Origin: Chaetoderma sp. LZ-2023a
Lineage: Eukaryota; Mollusca; Caudofoveata; Chaetodermatida; Chaetodermatidae
DNA length: 64,000 bases
Assembly (NCBI GenBank): GCA_034401795.1
Contig: CM067369.1
Span: 87,384,506 to 87,448,505, forward strand
Direction: 5' to 3'
A program made the translations under genes and the position numbers. The notes beneath the pieces were generated by a model that saw only the letters and a list, made by a program, of their open reading frames with translations, ran no database searches and was not told the DNA's origin. Below are positions 24,196-35,636 of the stretch, one piece after another. The first letter of the stretch is position 1. Each line of letters starts with the position of its first letter.

Positions 24196-24419
24196 AAAGG
24201 GAAAATGTTAATGTTTAAAAAAACCTAGGTTTTTACCAAGGTCACAGTGGCATTGACCATTGACCTTTTGACACCAAGGTCATCAAGAGATGCTGTATCA
24301 TTGTAAGGAAGTACATGCCCAAGTTTGGGTCCAGTATGATTAACCAAATCTGAGATATAAACAGAAAAGTTGAGCTAAACGCAAATTGGACACCGCCACC
24401 GCCGGATGACGTGCAGAGT

Positions 24420-25090
24420 ATCACAATAGCTCCTTTTACTTTTAAGTCGAGCTAAAAATTCCCCCATAATTAACCCATTCAAAAGATTCCAATTTGCCAG
24501 GAAATTACAACTATTTCCGTGACTGAGCAGAAATCACCGTTTTAATAGGATCAGCCTGGAGATCACGACATAACCAGTGACCATCTCATCCCAAATAAGC
24601 TCACCAAATGAGACTTTACGAACAGCTAAACCTGTTAATAGTTGACTGGTAAATTATATCAATGTTATAAGTTAAAAACATTGGAGATGGATGTAAACAT
24701 AGTCGGAAGGCAGCAAGAATTTGTACCAGCAAATTGTTCAATTTTCATGTTAGTGTCTATCAGTTTAACCATTTTAGAGAATGGATTTCAACTTTTCCTT
24801 GAAATATACCTAAAATAAGCCCACCCACTTTCTCAGAGATGTTTGTATGGAAATTGAACAGCTCTTGTCTTAATAGAATACTAGGCTACTAATAGACGAT
24901 GTACAATGTATGTTACTTTACATTTTGAAAAACAACTATCTTGGAGATTGAAAATCTTTGATTGTGCAAGCTGCATCCACTATTTTCCTTCTAAAAATGG
25001 GGGGATAACTAACAACAAACATGATCCTGTGGTCAAAATATCGGTCATGGAAAATGCCAGAAGGGTGAGATTCTGAATTCTCTGCATGTT
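24420..25090. other. Intronic DNA without recognised features
   Basis: A+T-rich sequence between the dispersed repeat and the BAP18 exon. I see no gene or repeat structure that I can support. Confidence 0.5.
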
Positions 25091-25119
25091 CATAGAGAAT
25101 GGATTACCCAGATACTGAC

Positions 25120-25346
25120 CTGCGGTTTTCTGCTTCTTGCCCGGTGGTGGTTGTCCTGCTGATGTTGCCGTCACCACAGCAACAACACCAGCTTGCTGTT
25201 GTTGTTGAACTATTTTACCAGCAACTATTGAAACTTGAGGCATTACAGCTACTTTCTTTGGTGGACTTTTACCATCTATAGCAATCGGCTGAGGTAAACC
25301 TGCACTTTCAAATGCTTTTCTTTTTAACTGGGCTCGAATTTGTGAC
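25120..25346 (-). CDS. BAP18: BAP18 chromatin-complex subunit, internal coding exon
   Basis: Minus-strand exon of 227 bp. The acceptor is AAATGTAG|G; its first base completes a Val codon begun in the previous exon. It reads SQIRAQLKRKAFESAGLP, matching the vertebrate stretch AQIKATVKRKVYEDSGIP. Then follow SPPKKV, a QQQQQ run with an Ala/Val-rich low-complexity linker, and PGKKQKTA next to donor GCAG|GTCAGT. The basic KRK and KKQK stretches may act in nuclear import or DNA binding (inference). A (GTA)n array starts only about 32 bp upstream of the acceptor, so the normal polypyrimidine/branch-point region abuts simple repeat. A CTGAT branch-point-like site lies right at the array edge. Confidence 0.95.
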
Positions 25347-25377
25347 CTACATTTAACATAAAATATTATTATAACAT

Positions 25378-25386
25378 CAGTAGTAA

Positions 25387-25428
<42 letters not shown>

Positions 25429-25430
25429 AC

Positions 25431-25488
<58 letters not shown>

Positions 25489-25547
25489 ACGTAGTAGTAG
25501 TAGTAGTGGCAGCAGCAGCAGCAGCAGTAGCAGTAGCAGTGGTAGTG

Positions 25548-25641
<94 letters not shown>

Positions 25642-25664
25642 CAGTGGTAGTGGCAGTGGCAGTG

Positions 25665-25738
<74 letters not shown>

Positions 25739-25841
25739 TGTGGTAGTAGTGGTGGCAGTAGTGGTGGTAGTAGTGGTGGTAGTAGTGGTAGTAGTAGTAG
25801 TGGTAGCAGTAGTAGTGGTGGTAGTAGTGGTAGTAGTAGTG

Positions 25842-25896
<55 letters not shown>

Positions 25897-25903
25897 CAGC
25901 AGC

Positions 25904-25999
<96 letters not shown>
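25378..25999. repeat. (GTA)n microsatellite, about 620 bp, 5' flank of LINE-1
   Basis: Nearly pure GTA/TAG triplets, with interruptions by GGT, GCA and single GAC variants. Frames here give poly-Val, Ser, Thr or Leu and are not genes. It ends exactly at the LINE-1 5' end (GTAGT|CGAAGTG). On the BAP18 sense strand the whole tract reads (TAC)n and contains no AG dinucleotide. Confidence 0.97.
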
Positions 26000-26698
26000 C
26001 GAAGTGAACGCACGCATTTATTAGCTCTGCAATTGCTGCCCGAATTTGCTAGTTTCTAGCGTGATTTTGTAGATAAATTTTTTACATATATTTCGTATTA
26101 GTATTTCCTTTCAAACTTTATGTTTAATTTATAAATTCTTGTCTTGGTTGGAGAGGATTTTGTGTCTCCATTTTCTAAAAGCACTCCTCTTAGCTGGCCA
26201 TTTCCGCCATTTAATAGGGCTCCTCTTACTGCATTCAATGCAATACATTTCTCCCCGCGCCAGTATGCTCTTTCTATAGTTCATTGGGTAGCGCATTATA
26301 TTTGCCAAGATCGCTAGGGTGAGTAGATTTAATTCCTTTGTCATTTGTAAGCGCAAGCCTAGTTCTTTAATTATATAAAACCGTATAGTCAGTTGGCTGT
26401 CCTCAGTCAACTCGAACAGACTAACAAATATATGACTGTACTATCTATTCATATATCTGTTAGTATACTTTAATCAGTTAGGTGTCAGTGAACCACTTAA
26501 CAAGTGGTTCAAACTAACAAATATACGACTGTACTCTCTATTCATATATTTGTTGGTAGATGTCAGGGTTTCAAAAGGGGACACTATTTATTTAGTGTTT
26601 AGCTCTTTCCCTGATGTCTTGGTACATTGTATTTTATATTTGTATTATCGCCATTATATATTGTAGTAGTATGGGTTTCCTCTTTTTTTAATAACACC

Positions 26699-28057
26699 AT
26701 GGCAACCTTCTTTAAGCGTACCCTAAGCCTTAAAATAACAACAAAATGGTGGGGTGTCACGGCTATCGACGTGTATCATTGGTTAAAGGGCGTCGTTGGC
26801 GCGGGACCTGCTGTTTTGCAGGGGCTTATCAATGTTACTAAAACTGTATGGAATGTGACTGTGGCGAATGAAAGTATTAAGGAGAAGCTGCTAGAAGAGG
26901 TCCTTGTTGTGAAAGGCGAAGTGTGTAATGTAGAAAAAATCGAGTCGGATAGGTTGTTAGTTAAAATGAAAGTTCCATTGGAGATTCCAGATGAACGAAT
27001 CATGAATGAACTGAAAAAGTATGGTAAAATACAGAAAATTGAAAGGGAAACATATCTGTTTGACAGAACTTTGGAGAATGGTGTAAGGCGCATCTGGTTT
27101 GAAAAAGTGGATATCACTTTGCTAAACAGATTGACGCTTGATGGCAGCTTTGTTCTGCCATTATGGTATAGAGGGCAGATAAAAGAATACAGAATCTGCC
27201 TTAGTACTGACCATCTTGCAGCAGATTGCCCAAATAGAAATAAATGTTTGCTCTGTGGTTCAACTGGCCATTGCTAATGGCGCTGTCCAAACAACAAAAA
27301 CAACCGCACAGTAGAAGTACGCAATCCTACATTAAAGGATGCACCTGAGACAAATGCTTCTGATGACATCGCTGCAGAAGCTACCGTCGAAGTTCATGCC
27401 ACTATAAAGGTGACAGAAAAGGCAGCAAATCCTATTGAAGTAACTGCGGATGATGAGATAGAAATATTAGAGGAGGGAATAACTTTAACCCCAGAAATTA
27501 ATCAAAATGTGGTGAGGCCCATTATGGATGTAAATGAAATACACACGAATGATGATAGTAATGGAGACGCAGATCATTACTCTTTAGAAGAGGACTTAAT
27601 ATTAGGACAGAGTAAATTTAGGTCACAGAAAACAGAAAGCGCTGTCGATTTCCCGCTAAGCCCGATTGATCTAAGTCAGCTTGAAGTTATGGGGGATGGT
27701 GTTGCTGCCAAATGTAATTCAAGTGGCAGTAAGCTCCAGAGAGAAGACAATAGCTCAGAATCTGAGATTGACGAAAATGATATGGATGATGATACAATGT
27801 CAATTGCAGAATCAAATGTGTCAATACAAACACAGAGTTCACAGATGAGAGATGAAATGGTGATGTACCGATCAGAAGGTGGTGAAGTGTTAGTGCCCTA
27901 TGTAATGGCGAGAGGCGTTAAATATCGTCTACTGCGCCATGATTCTGATATTTCCAAATATGAATATTTGTCTGTGGTAGAACTAGGAAACATTGAATTC
28001 GCAGGAAAATTAGGTAAATGGTCTAAGAAACGAGCTAAAAAAACCAAACCAAGTTAA
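26699..28057 (+). pseudogene. LINE-1 ORF1 (nucleic-acid chaperone type), internal stop
   Basis: Begins MATFFKRTLSL, matching LINE-2 ORF1, so the more upstream in-frame ATG at 26627 is not used here. The first about 190 residues form a conserved globular part ending in CCHC-like motifs: CLSTDHLAADC, and CLLCGSTGH with a final C after the break. A TAA at 27274-27276 interrupts the second knuckle. The frame continues as an acidic tail with SSESEIDENDMDDD and ends with a basic KWSKKRAKKTKPS. ORF1 proteins of this type bind element RNA. Without the stop the frame would be about 453 codons. Confidence 0.85.
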
Positions 28058-28061
28058 TCTA

Positions 28062-31000
28062 ATGATGGCGGTTGTAAACATCATTTTACTAATTATGATT
28101 ATCTGCACCATAAATTGCAGAGGATTAAACACCGAAGTCAAGCAGCGTCACTTGCTTGAAGAATTAGCAAATGAGAGGGTTGATATTGCTTTTCTACAAG
28201 AGACCAAAATTCAAAAACATGAAGTTATGAATCTCTCAAAAATATTTCAAAAGGGCAGATTTTTGATTTTTTATCACAAGACAATAGTGCGGGAGTGGCC
28301 ATTCTTATCCTGTTGTTGGAGGCATTGGGATGAAAAGAGAAGTTTGTATGAATGTATAACAGACTGGTGGGAGGATGCTAAATCCGACCGGAAACATATT
28401 TCAAGGCAGTATCCCATCAGGAAAGCACGAGAAATGCGAAAGCGTAAAAAGGCGCCTCAGAGGTCGGTGTGTAAAATTAATAAGAAAATTAATGATGGAG
28501 AATATAATTATTATGAACTATTAGTTAAATTAAAAGGTAGACTAAATGAACTAGAGCAATATCAGTTTGATGGCACCAAAATAAGGGCAAGAGCACAAAT
28601 GCACACCGAGGGTGAAAAGCCTACAAGTTACTTTTGTAAAAAGCAAGAGGTATAGAGAAATTAATGCGCTCACAGAAGACTAATGATGGTGTATCAGTGT
28701 CCTCAAATGCAGAGATGATGGAAACAGTATCCAAATTTTACACATCATTGTATAAATCTTAGGGAAGTGATGAAGCTGCAACTAGAGATATTTTAGCTAA
28801 TATAACGCAAAGACTTCCAGATTCATGTCGCGAAAGTTGTGACCAATCACTAACAATTGATGATCTGACAAAATCCCTCAAAGGTATGAAGTTAGAAAAG
28901 TCTCCTGGCTGCGACGGACTTCCAGTCGAATTTTAGCAAACATTCTGGCACATATTTGGTCCAGTATTAGAAGAAATAGCAGCTAGCATTTTTAAGCAAG
29001 GGCATCTCCCTCCATCGATGGCCCAAGCATATGTTCGGCTTATATACAAGAGGGGTGAGAGAAATAAAATACAGAATTATAGACCAATCTCTCTACTCTG
29101 TGTAGACTATAAGATTATTACTCGGGCACTAACATTAAAACTTGGCGCAGTCCTAGGTGAAATAATTGATGATGATCAAAAGTGCTCTGTACCAGGAAGA
29201 ACAATATTAAACAACACACTGCGTGTACGAGACCTTATTCAATTGGTTGAACAGGATTGCATCCCAGCAGCAATAATAGCACTTGATAACGAGAAGGCGT
29301 TTGACAGACTTGAATGGGATTTCTTGTTTAAGTCTTTAGACCATATTGGCTTTGGTCCCAGATTTATTAAATGGGTCAATATTTTACATACTGATATAAC
29401 AAGTTGCTATTTTTAAATAATCATCTATTTGAACCTGTAGTGTTGGAACGAGGTGTCAGACAGGGTTGCTCATTGTCTCTGCTTCTATTCGTCAGCTATG
29501 GAATCGTTTGGGGCCACATTGAGGCAACGTAATGATTTTCAGGGAATATATATACGTGGGATAGAAAGGCCACCAAAGGTGTCTCAATATGCAGATGATA
29601 TGACTGTGTTTGCAGGTAAAAATTCAGATTTTAGAATTTTAAATGGAATATTATCAGATTTTCAAAAGGCATCAGGGCTTAAGGTCAATAGAGACAAATC
29701 TAAGAGATTATTTATGGGCGCTTGGAAGGACTGGAAAGAAAGGCTATCCAAGCTAAAGTGTGCATTAGTAAATTGGAAACGACGTCGCCTAACTGTATTT
29801 GGCAGGACATTTGTCCGCAATAATTAAATTTTATCTGGACTGTGGTATACCGCTTCTGTAGTTCATATGCCCAAATAAGTAGAGTCAAAGATCAGCACAT
29901 TACTTTTGTCATTCTTATGGGAGGACAAAGCCCATTTAGTATCGCAGTCCATCCTCACCAATGAAGAGCATGATGGAGGCCTGGATTTGGTCAATGATTT
30001 AGCAAAGTGTGCTTCTTTAAAACTGAAATTCTTGCATAAGTTACTCACTTCAAACTCATCTTGGTCAAGTGTTGCAAGGACACTTCTACAAAGGTACGTA
30101 GATCCATTTCCAGTAGAATGTTTATTTTTGTGCAATAAATTGCCACCTAACCATCAGAAGATACCAAACATATATAAAGAACAGCTCGAAGCTTTACAAA
30201 TATTTAGACGATCAATGCCACAACCCAGTTGTTGGGAAGATGCCTTAGAGCAACGTCTTTGGCGCAACGAGTTGATTCGTGATAATGATGCTGTATTATA
30301 TTTGCCCTCCATGGCCAAAAATGGCACTCAATATTTACATGATTTAGTAAATCCAAAATCTCGCAAATGGATTGCGATGCGAGATGTAGCAAGAGCAACA
30401 TTAATGCGGCATATTGATGCTCAACGCTTATTTCTTAGAATAAAGAGTGCAATACCTGGTGAATGGTTCAAATTGCCAAAAGCATGTGGCAACAGAGATA
30501 TGTTGCAACCAACATTAGTATTTAAGTCAGAGCATATAAAATACAACATGGCATCTAGAGACTGGTATGGAATGTTAATGCAAAGTCGGAGACAATCTCC
30601 TATTGCAGTTAGGCATTGGAACAATTTAGGATGCACGCCAAAGAACTGGAAAAATGCATGGAAAACAATACATCTACCTTGTCTACCAACAGATGCACAG
30701 GACCTGGCATGGCGATTACTCCATCGAAGGCTATGGGTCGGCCATCTGACTTATATGTGCAAAATAACAGGTACAGACCGGTGCTTATTATGTAATACTG
30801 AGGAGGAAACAATAAACCATCTGTTTACACAGTGTTGTACAGTTACAGGCTTTTGGGTATATATCAATATGCTCTTTGCTAAATTTGGAATCAAATATGT
30901 GAAATTAATGGCTGAAACAATTATGTTCAAAGATTGCTCAACTATCGGACGAATCATTAATAGCAAGGAGAAAGAATTTTGACCATTGTTGATATAATGC

Positions 31001-31129
31001 ATTCATTGTGAATTTTACAGGCTAGTGGAACATGGAAAAGAAAGTAGATTTAAAGATGTATGGTGCAAAACTGGCCTAGTATCAATTGAACACGGATATC
31101 TAAAAATAGCAGAAGCAGAACTTATATAA
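28062..31129 (+). pseudogene. LINE-1 ORF2 (endonuclease/RT), disrupted
   Basis: Starts just after ORF1. The N-terminus shows the APE endonuclease start (CTINCRGLN, FLQETKIQ). About 590 bp of the endonuclease core present in LINE-2 is missing after 28315, removing the GDFN and SDH motifs. RT motifs follow: [51 protein letters not shown] and the catalytic QYADDMTVFA near 29587. The C-terminal part (29906-30982) carries WRLLHRRLWVGHLTY and a CLLC...H...C zinc-like motif. Several stops and frameshifts (e.g. 28934, 29414, 29824) break it. The family end reads WCKTGLVSIEHG up to the stop at 31127-31129. Confidence 0.88.
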
Positions 31130-32082
31130 GCTAGCACACTCGCTGCTTGTTGTATATTGATATATGGTATTTTATTTAATTTAATTGACTTTATTTAAAA
31201 AATTTTAATATCTGAGGAGATGATAATGTTGATAATGTTAAGCCTACATGTAACCTTGGGAATCGGTATATTAAAACATCAAATGAGCATCGCGTCAATA
31301 TTCTGGAGGTGATCCGACTTTCGAGTTCATTAGGCTAACAGAGTATGACATCTTACATATATACAATTAGCATCCTGTTGTAAATGTTTACTGTAGGTGT
31401 ATTTGTTCCAGGGTAATTTGCAAAAACTTACAATGAAGTAAATTTAGAATGTGAACCCAAAGCACCATCTATGTAGTCATAGTTTGTATACTTTTGCTTT
31501 GTGCATTATACGACATAAAGGCTACTACACCTGTCCGGTATTTAAGAATCAGCTAACTGGCGTCAGTGAGTGACCTTTTGTTACTTATTGACGAGTCACC
31601 TCGCCAGTTGTTGGCGAGCTGCACTCGCCTTTTTTTTTTGGGCCTAATACTATGCGGTGTGCTACGTTAACCTACATATGATCTACTGAGCTTGCCGGTC
31701 ATGAATCGGCTCAATGGCATCAATGAGTAGCAATAACTTACTGCTAATTATTGATGAGTCGCTTTACCACTTGTTGTGTAACTATGCTCGCCATTTGGGC
31801 CTACTACTACTACACTGTGTGCAAATAGTAATGGCTTTGTTGAATTATATTATGTTATCAGCTCTTTATTAAGTTTTTTCTATGTAGTTATGCCATGGGT
31901 GTGGTATATGGTAGTAGAGTATTTTAGCTTGCACTGTTTTGATATGTTAAGTTTGTATTGTTATTCATATACTAGTAATAACGCCTGCTATTTCACCCGA
32001 TTTTTTATGGGGTTTGTAAGCCTTTTTTAAAGGAGTTCCTCCGTGAAGTGTGTCCGACTGCGTCAGCGTCGGATTTTCAAAA

Positions 32083-32084
<2 letters not shown>
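31130..32084 (+). other. LINE-1 3' UTR
   Basis: Non-coding. It includes two diverged versions of a block around GGCGTCAGTGAGTGAC and GACGAGTCAC (near 31560 and 31715), the counterpart of the tandem duplication in LINE-2. It ends CTGCGTCAGCGTCGGATTTTC and then A6 next to (GTA)n. Confidence 0.8.

Positions 32085-32142
<58 letters not shown>
32085..32142. repeat. (GTA)n microsatellite after LINE-1
   Basis: A pure run of 19 triplets directly abutting the LINE-1 3' end. It could be part of the original target or be made by the LINE during insertion. Confidence 0.97.
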
Positions 32143-33306
32143 GTGACGGTAGCGGTATGTATGTATGATTACTGTACTCTGAGGCTGTAGTAGTAGAAAC
32201 ATCCTACAGCTGCAATCAGTCCTTCGTTTTTGCCCACTGTGTCTTGTCCTCTGCCAACATCCTTACAGTAGCTTCCTCAGGTCCATTCTTGACTTGAGTG
32301 TACCTAATCCTGCTTTCTTGAGGTTACCTCGTAGCACGCTTAGCAGATTTATGCAATGACGTTCTCTCCTGGCTCTGTATTTGCTGGCTCCGAGTAGGGA
32401 GAATTCCAAGGCTCTCTGTGCTGGTGTGTCTTCTGGCATCCTTAGCACAGGGCCAAACATGGACCATCTTTGCTGGGCGACCTTTACAGACAGCGGCAGC
32501 ATATTACACATCTTGTATAGTGCATCGTTGGAAATTATCCTCTCTGGCCATCGGTGTCCAGTGACGGTGCGAAGGTGTTTGCGGTGGCAGGCGTCAAGTT
32601 TGTCTAGAGCTGCCTTTGGAGCTGCCCAGCTGTTAGAGTTATACATCATCAAGGATACGCAGGTTGCATTGTATAAACGTAGTCTTTTTACCAAGGGCAT
32701 GCTTGATCTACGAATCCATAGCTTCCAGAAGGACTGGAAAGCTATGTTCCCCATGATGCAGCATGCAGCAATGTCAGCAGTACTGCAAAGCAGTGAGCCC
32801 AGGATTTTACTTTTCCTCCATGGATCGCCGCCGTGGAGTGCATCGTCATTTTCTATTAAAAGCACAGGGGATAGACCATCTCCCGGTGCGGAGCTGATTG
32901 ATGTTTCAAACTCTACAGACTTCACTGACATGTCTGCAGGCATTAGTCTCACTAGTCGTAGCTCATCTTCAATGCAACTGGCCTGGCATAGGACATCTAG
33001 GATCTTTGAGCGTTTAATTGTGTTGAAGGCTCGTGACATGTCAATGCCTATTTTGTGGAAATCCCAGTGTTTGGACATGACTACAGACACAAGCATGCAT
33101 TGAGATCATACAATGTCTGTGCAGCTGCGTCCACATTTGAAGCCACTTTGACATGATCCGGTGAAGTCGTCGATCTTGTCTCAGATGCGGCATAGAGTAA
33201 CATTGGATAGGATTTTCCGTATGCTGTTAAGGAGCACAAAATGGGCCACAGATTGGCTGGGGGGGCCAGGTGGCTTCTTGGGCTTGGGTAGCGCGATATG
33301 GATGCC
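32143..33306 (-). pseudogene. Second LINE family, 5'-truncated RT fragment
   Basis: Minus-strand fragment of a different non-LTR retrotransposon. Near 33300-33180 it reads PKPKKPPGPP and VLLNSIRKILSNVTL (early RT motifs), then GIDMSRAFNTIKRSKILD (RT motif A region). The catalytic YADD region has been deleted. The C-terminal part carries RLRLYNATCVSLMMYNSNSW, LDACHRKHLRTVTGHRWP and FGPVLRMPEDTPAQRALEFSL. The clade is uncertain. The 3' end is a CATA-type tail (32150-32165 on the plus strand). A second piece of the family lies at 52145-52508. Confidence 0.85.
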
Positions 33307-33357
33307 TTGGTGGTGGTGGTGGTGGTGTTGGTGGTGGTGGTGGTGGTGGTGGTAGTG

Positions 33358-33418
<61 letters not shown>

Positions 33419-33472
33419 TGGTGGTGGTTGTAGAGGTAGTGGGAGTGGTGGTAGTGGTGGTGGTGGTGGTGC

Positions 33473-33548
<76 letters not shown>
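33307..33548. repeat. (TGG/GTA)n microsatellite, 5' flank of LINE-2
   Basis: GGT-rich at the left and centre, with (GTA)n runs between and at the right. It ends exactly at the LINE-2 5' end (GTAGT|CGAAGTG), as at LINE-1. Confidence 0.96.
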
Positions 33549-34219
33549 CGAAGTGAATGCACACGTTTATTTAGCTCTGCAATTGCTGCCTGAATTTGCT
33601 AGTTTCTAGCGCGATCTGGTAGATAAATTTTATACATATATTTCGTATTAGTATTTCCTTTCAAACTTTATGTTTAATTTGTAAATTCTTGTCTTGGTTG
33701 GAGCGCATTTTGAGTCTCCATTTTCTAAAGGCACTCCTCTTAGCTGGCAGTTTCAGCCATTTAATAGGTCTCCTCTTACTGTGGTCAATGCAATACTTTT
33801 CTCCCGCGCCAGTATGCTATTTCTATAGTTCGTTGGCTAGCGCATTATATTTGGCAAGATCGCTTGAGTGAGTGGATTTAATTCCTTTGTCATTTGTAAG
33901 CGCAAGCCTAGTACTTTGATTTTATAAATCTTTATAGTCAGTTGGCTGTTCTCGGTCAACTCGAAAAGACTACAAATATATGACTGTAATATGTTAGTAT
34001 GCATTAGGAAACCACTTTAATCGGTTAGGTGTTAGTGAACCACTTAGAAAGTGATTCTAACTAACAAATATACGACTGTACTATCTATTCGTATATTTGT
34101 TGCAAAAGGGGACACTATTTATTTAGTGTTTAGCTCTTTCCCTGACGTCTTGGTATTATATATTTGTATTACCCCTTATATATTGTAGTAGTATGGGTTT
34201 CCTCTTTTATTAAAACACC

Positions 34220-35629
34220 ATGGCAACCTCCTATAAGCGTACCCTGAGTCTTAAATTCACGACAAAGGCTTGGGGTATTTCGGCAATTGAGGTGTATCAT
34301 GGGTTGAAGGATGTAGTTGGGGCAGGGCCACGGGTCCTTCAAGGTCTCATTAACGTTTCCAAATCTGTATGGAATGTCACCGTAGTTAATGAAAGTGTGA
34401 AGGAAAAGTTGCTCGACGAGGTCCTTGTCGTGAAGGGTGAGGTGTGTAATGTGGAGGAAATAGATTCTGATCGTCTATTAGTCAAGATGAAGGTTCCATT
34501 AGAGATCCCAGATGAATGGGTTATCAATGAATTGATCAAGTATGGCAAAGTGGACAAAGTAGAACACGAGACCTATCCATTTGATCGAACCTTAGAAAAT
34601 GGCATCAGAAGAATTTGGTTTGAAAAGGTAGAACAACCTCTCCCAAGTAAGGTCACGATAGATGGTCGATTTGTCTTGCCATTATGGTACAGGGGGCAAA
34701 TCAAAGAGTGTAGAATCTGCTTAAGCACAGAACATCTTGCAACAGATTGCCCTAACAAAAACAAATGTCTAGTTTGTGGATCATCTGATCATCTTAAGTA
34801 GCGATTCCCGCAGAACAAATATGTCAAAAAGGGTGCTGATAAAAGTGCCGAGCAAGTTGTCTCTAAAGAGAATGTCATAGAACCGGTAGCTGCTGAGATT
34901 GTAGCTGAAATCCATGTTAATGGGAAGCACGTTGCTAAAGAAAATGTCATCGAACCAGTAGTTGCTGAGATTGTAGCAGAAGTCCATGTTAATGAGAAGC
35001 ATGGTGAAAAAACTAAGAATCCAATCGCTGTAGTTGCAGGCGATGAAATAGAGGTTCTAGATGAGGGGCTAAGTCTTACTCCAGTAACAAGTCAATCCAA
35101 GTCTGATGTCAGAGAGGCTAATTCCACACAAGTTGAAGATGATGATCAATACCCTCTGGAAGAGAGTTTTAATTTAGAACAAGTAAAATTCAGGTCGCAA
35201 GATACTGAAACTAACTTTGATTTTCCACTCAGTACACTCAATCTAGACAATTTAAATAATATAGAGAAAGTAATTGGTGTCTCGGATCGATTGAGTGGAA
35301 CAAAGCGACAGAAAGATGGAGATAGTCCTGAATCAGAAATAGAGGAAAGTGATATAGAAGACGATAATATGTCAGAGGCTGAATCCGATATATCCATTGA
35401 AACACAGAGTCCTAAGTCACCCGATGAAATGGTCATGTACAGGTCAGAGGCAGGAGAGGTGTTAGTTCCATATGTGATGGCAAAAGGGGTTAAATATAGG
35501 CATCTGCGTCATGATTCAGATATATTAAAATGTAAGCATTTGGAAAAAGTTGAGCTAAGTAGTGCAGCGTTTGCGAGTAAAATAGGTAAATGGTCTAAGA
35601 GAGGGGCGAAAAAAACAAAATCTAGTTAG
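34220..35629 (+). pseudogene. LINE-2 ORF1, internal stop
   Basis: Starts MATSYKRTLSLKF, as in LINE-1. The conserved part ends in CLSTEHLATDC and CLVCGSSDH. A TAG at 34799-34801 stops the frame one codon later than the TAA in LINE-1. The aligned LINE-1 codon is TGG (Trp), so this is a separate G-to-A change. After the stop an internally duplicated block is visible (VSKENVIEPVAAEIVAE and AKENVIEPVVAEIVAE, 34855-35000), absent from LINE-1. The tail is acidic (ESEIEESDIEDDNMSEAESD) and ends in KWSKRGAKKTKSS. About 470 codons in all. Confidence 0.85.
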
Positions 35630-35636
35630 CTTAATA

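Larger units (their letters stand above)
26000..32084 (+). mobile_element. LINE-1: L1/Tx1-like non-LTR retrotransposon flanked by (GTA)n
   Basis: Plus-strand LINE of about 6.1 kb with 5' UTR (26000-26698), ORF1, ORF2 and 3' UTR. The 5' end CGAAGTGAACGCAC directly follows (GTA)n. The 3' end GGATTTTCAAAAAA is directly followed by (GTA)n. LINE-2 at 33549 has the same two borders. ORF1 with a zinc knuckle, and an RT reading RPISLLCVDYKIITRAL, suggest the L1/Tx1 group. This copy is dead: it has stop codons, frameshifts and a deletion of the endonuclease core. It is antisense to BAP18 within its largest intron. Confidence 0.92.

Noticed and set aside
24980-26024. Long frames of poly-Thr, Leu or Val in 25378-25999
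   Set aside because: Translation of (GTA)n in various frames. Only the segment 25120-25346 on the minus strand is a real exon (BAP18).
32381-33103. 240-codon plus-strand frame
   Set aside because: Antisense of the second LINE's RT fragment, whose minus-strand protein is clearly recognisable.
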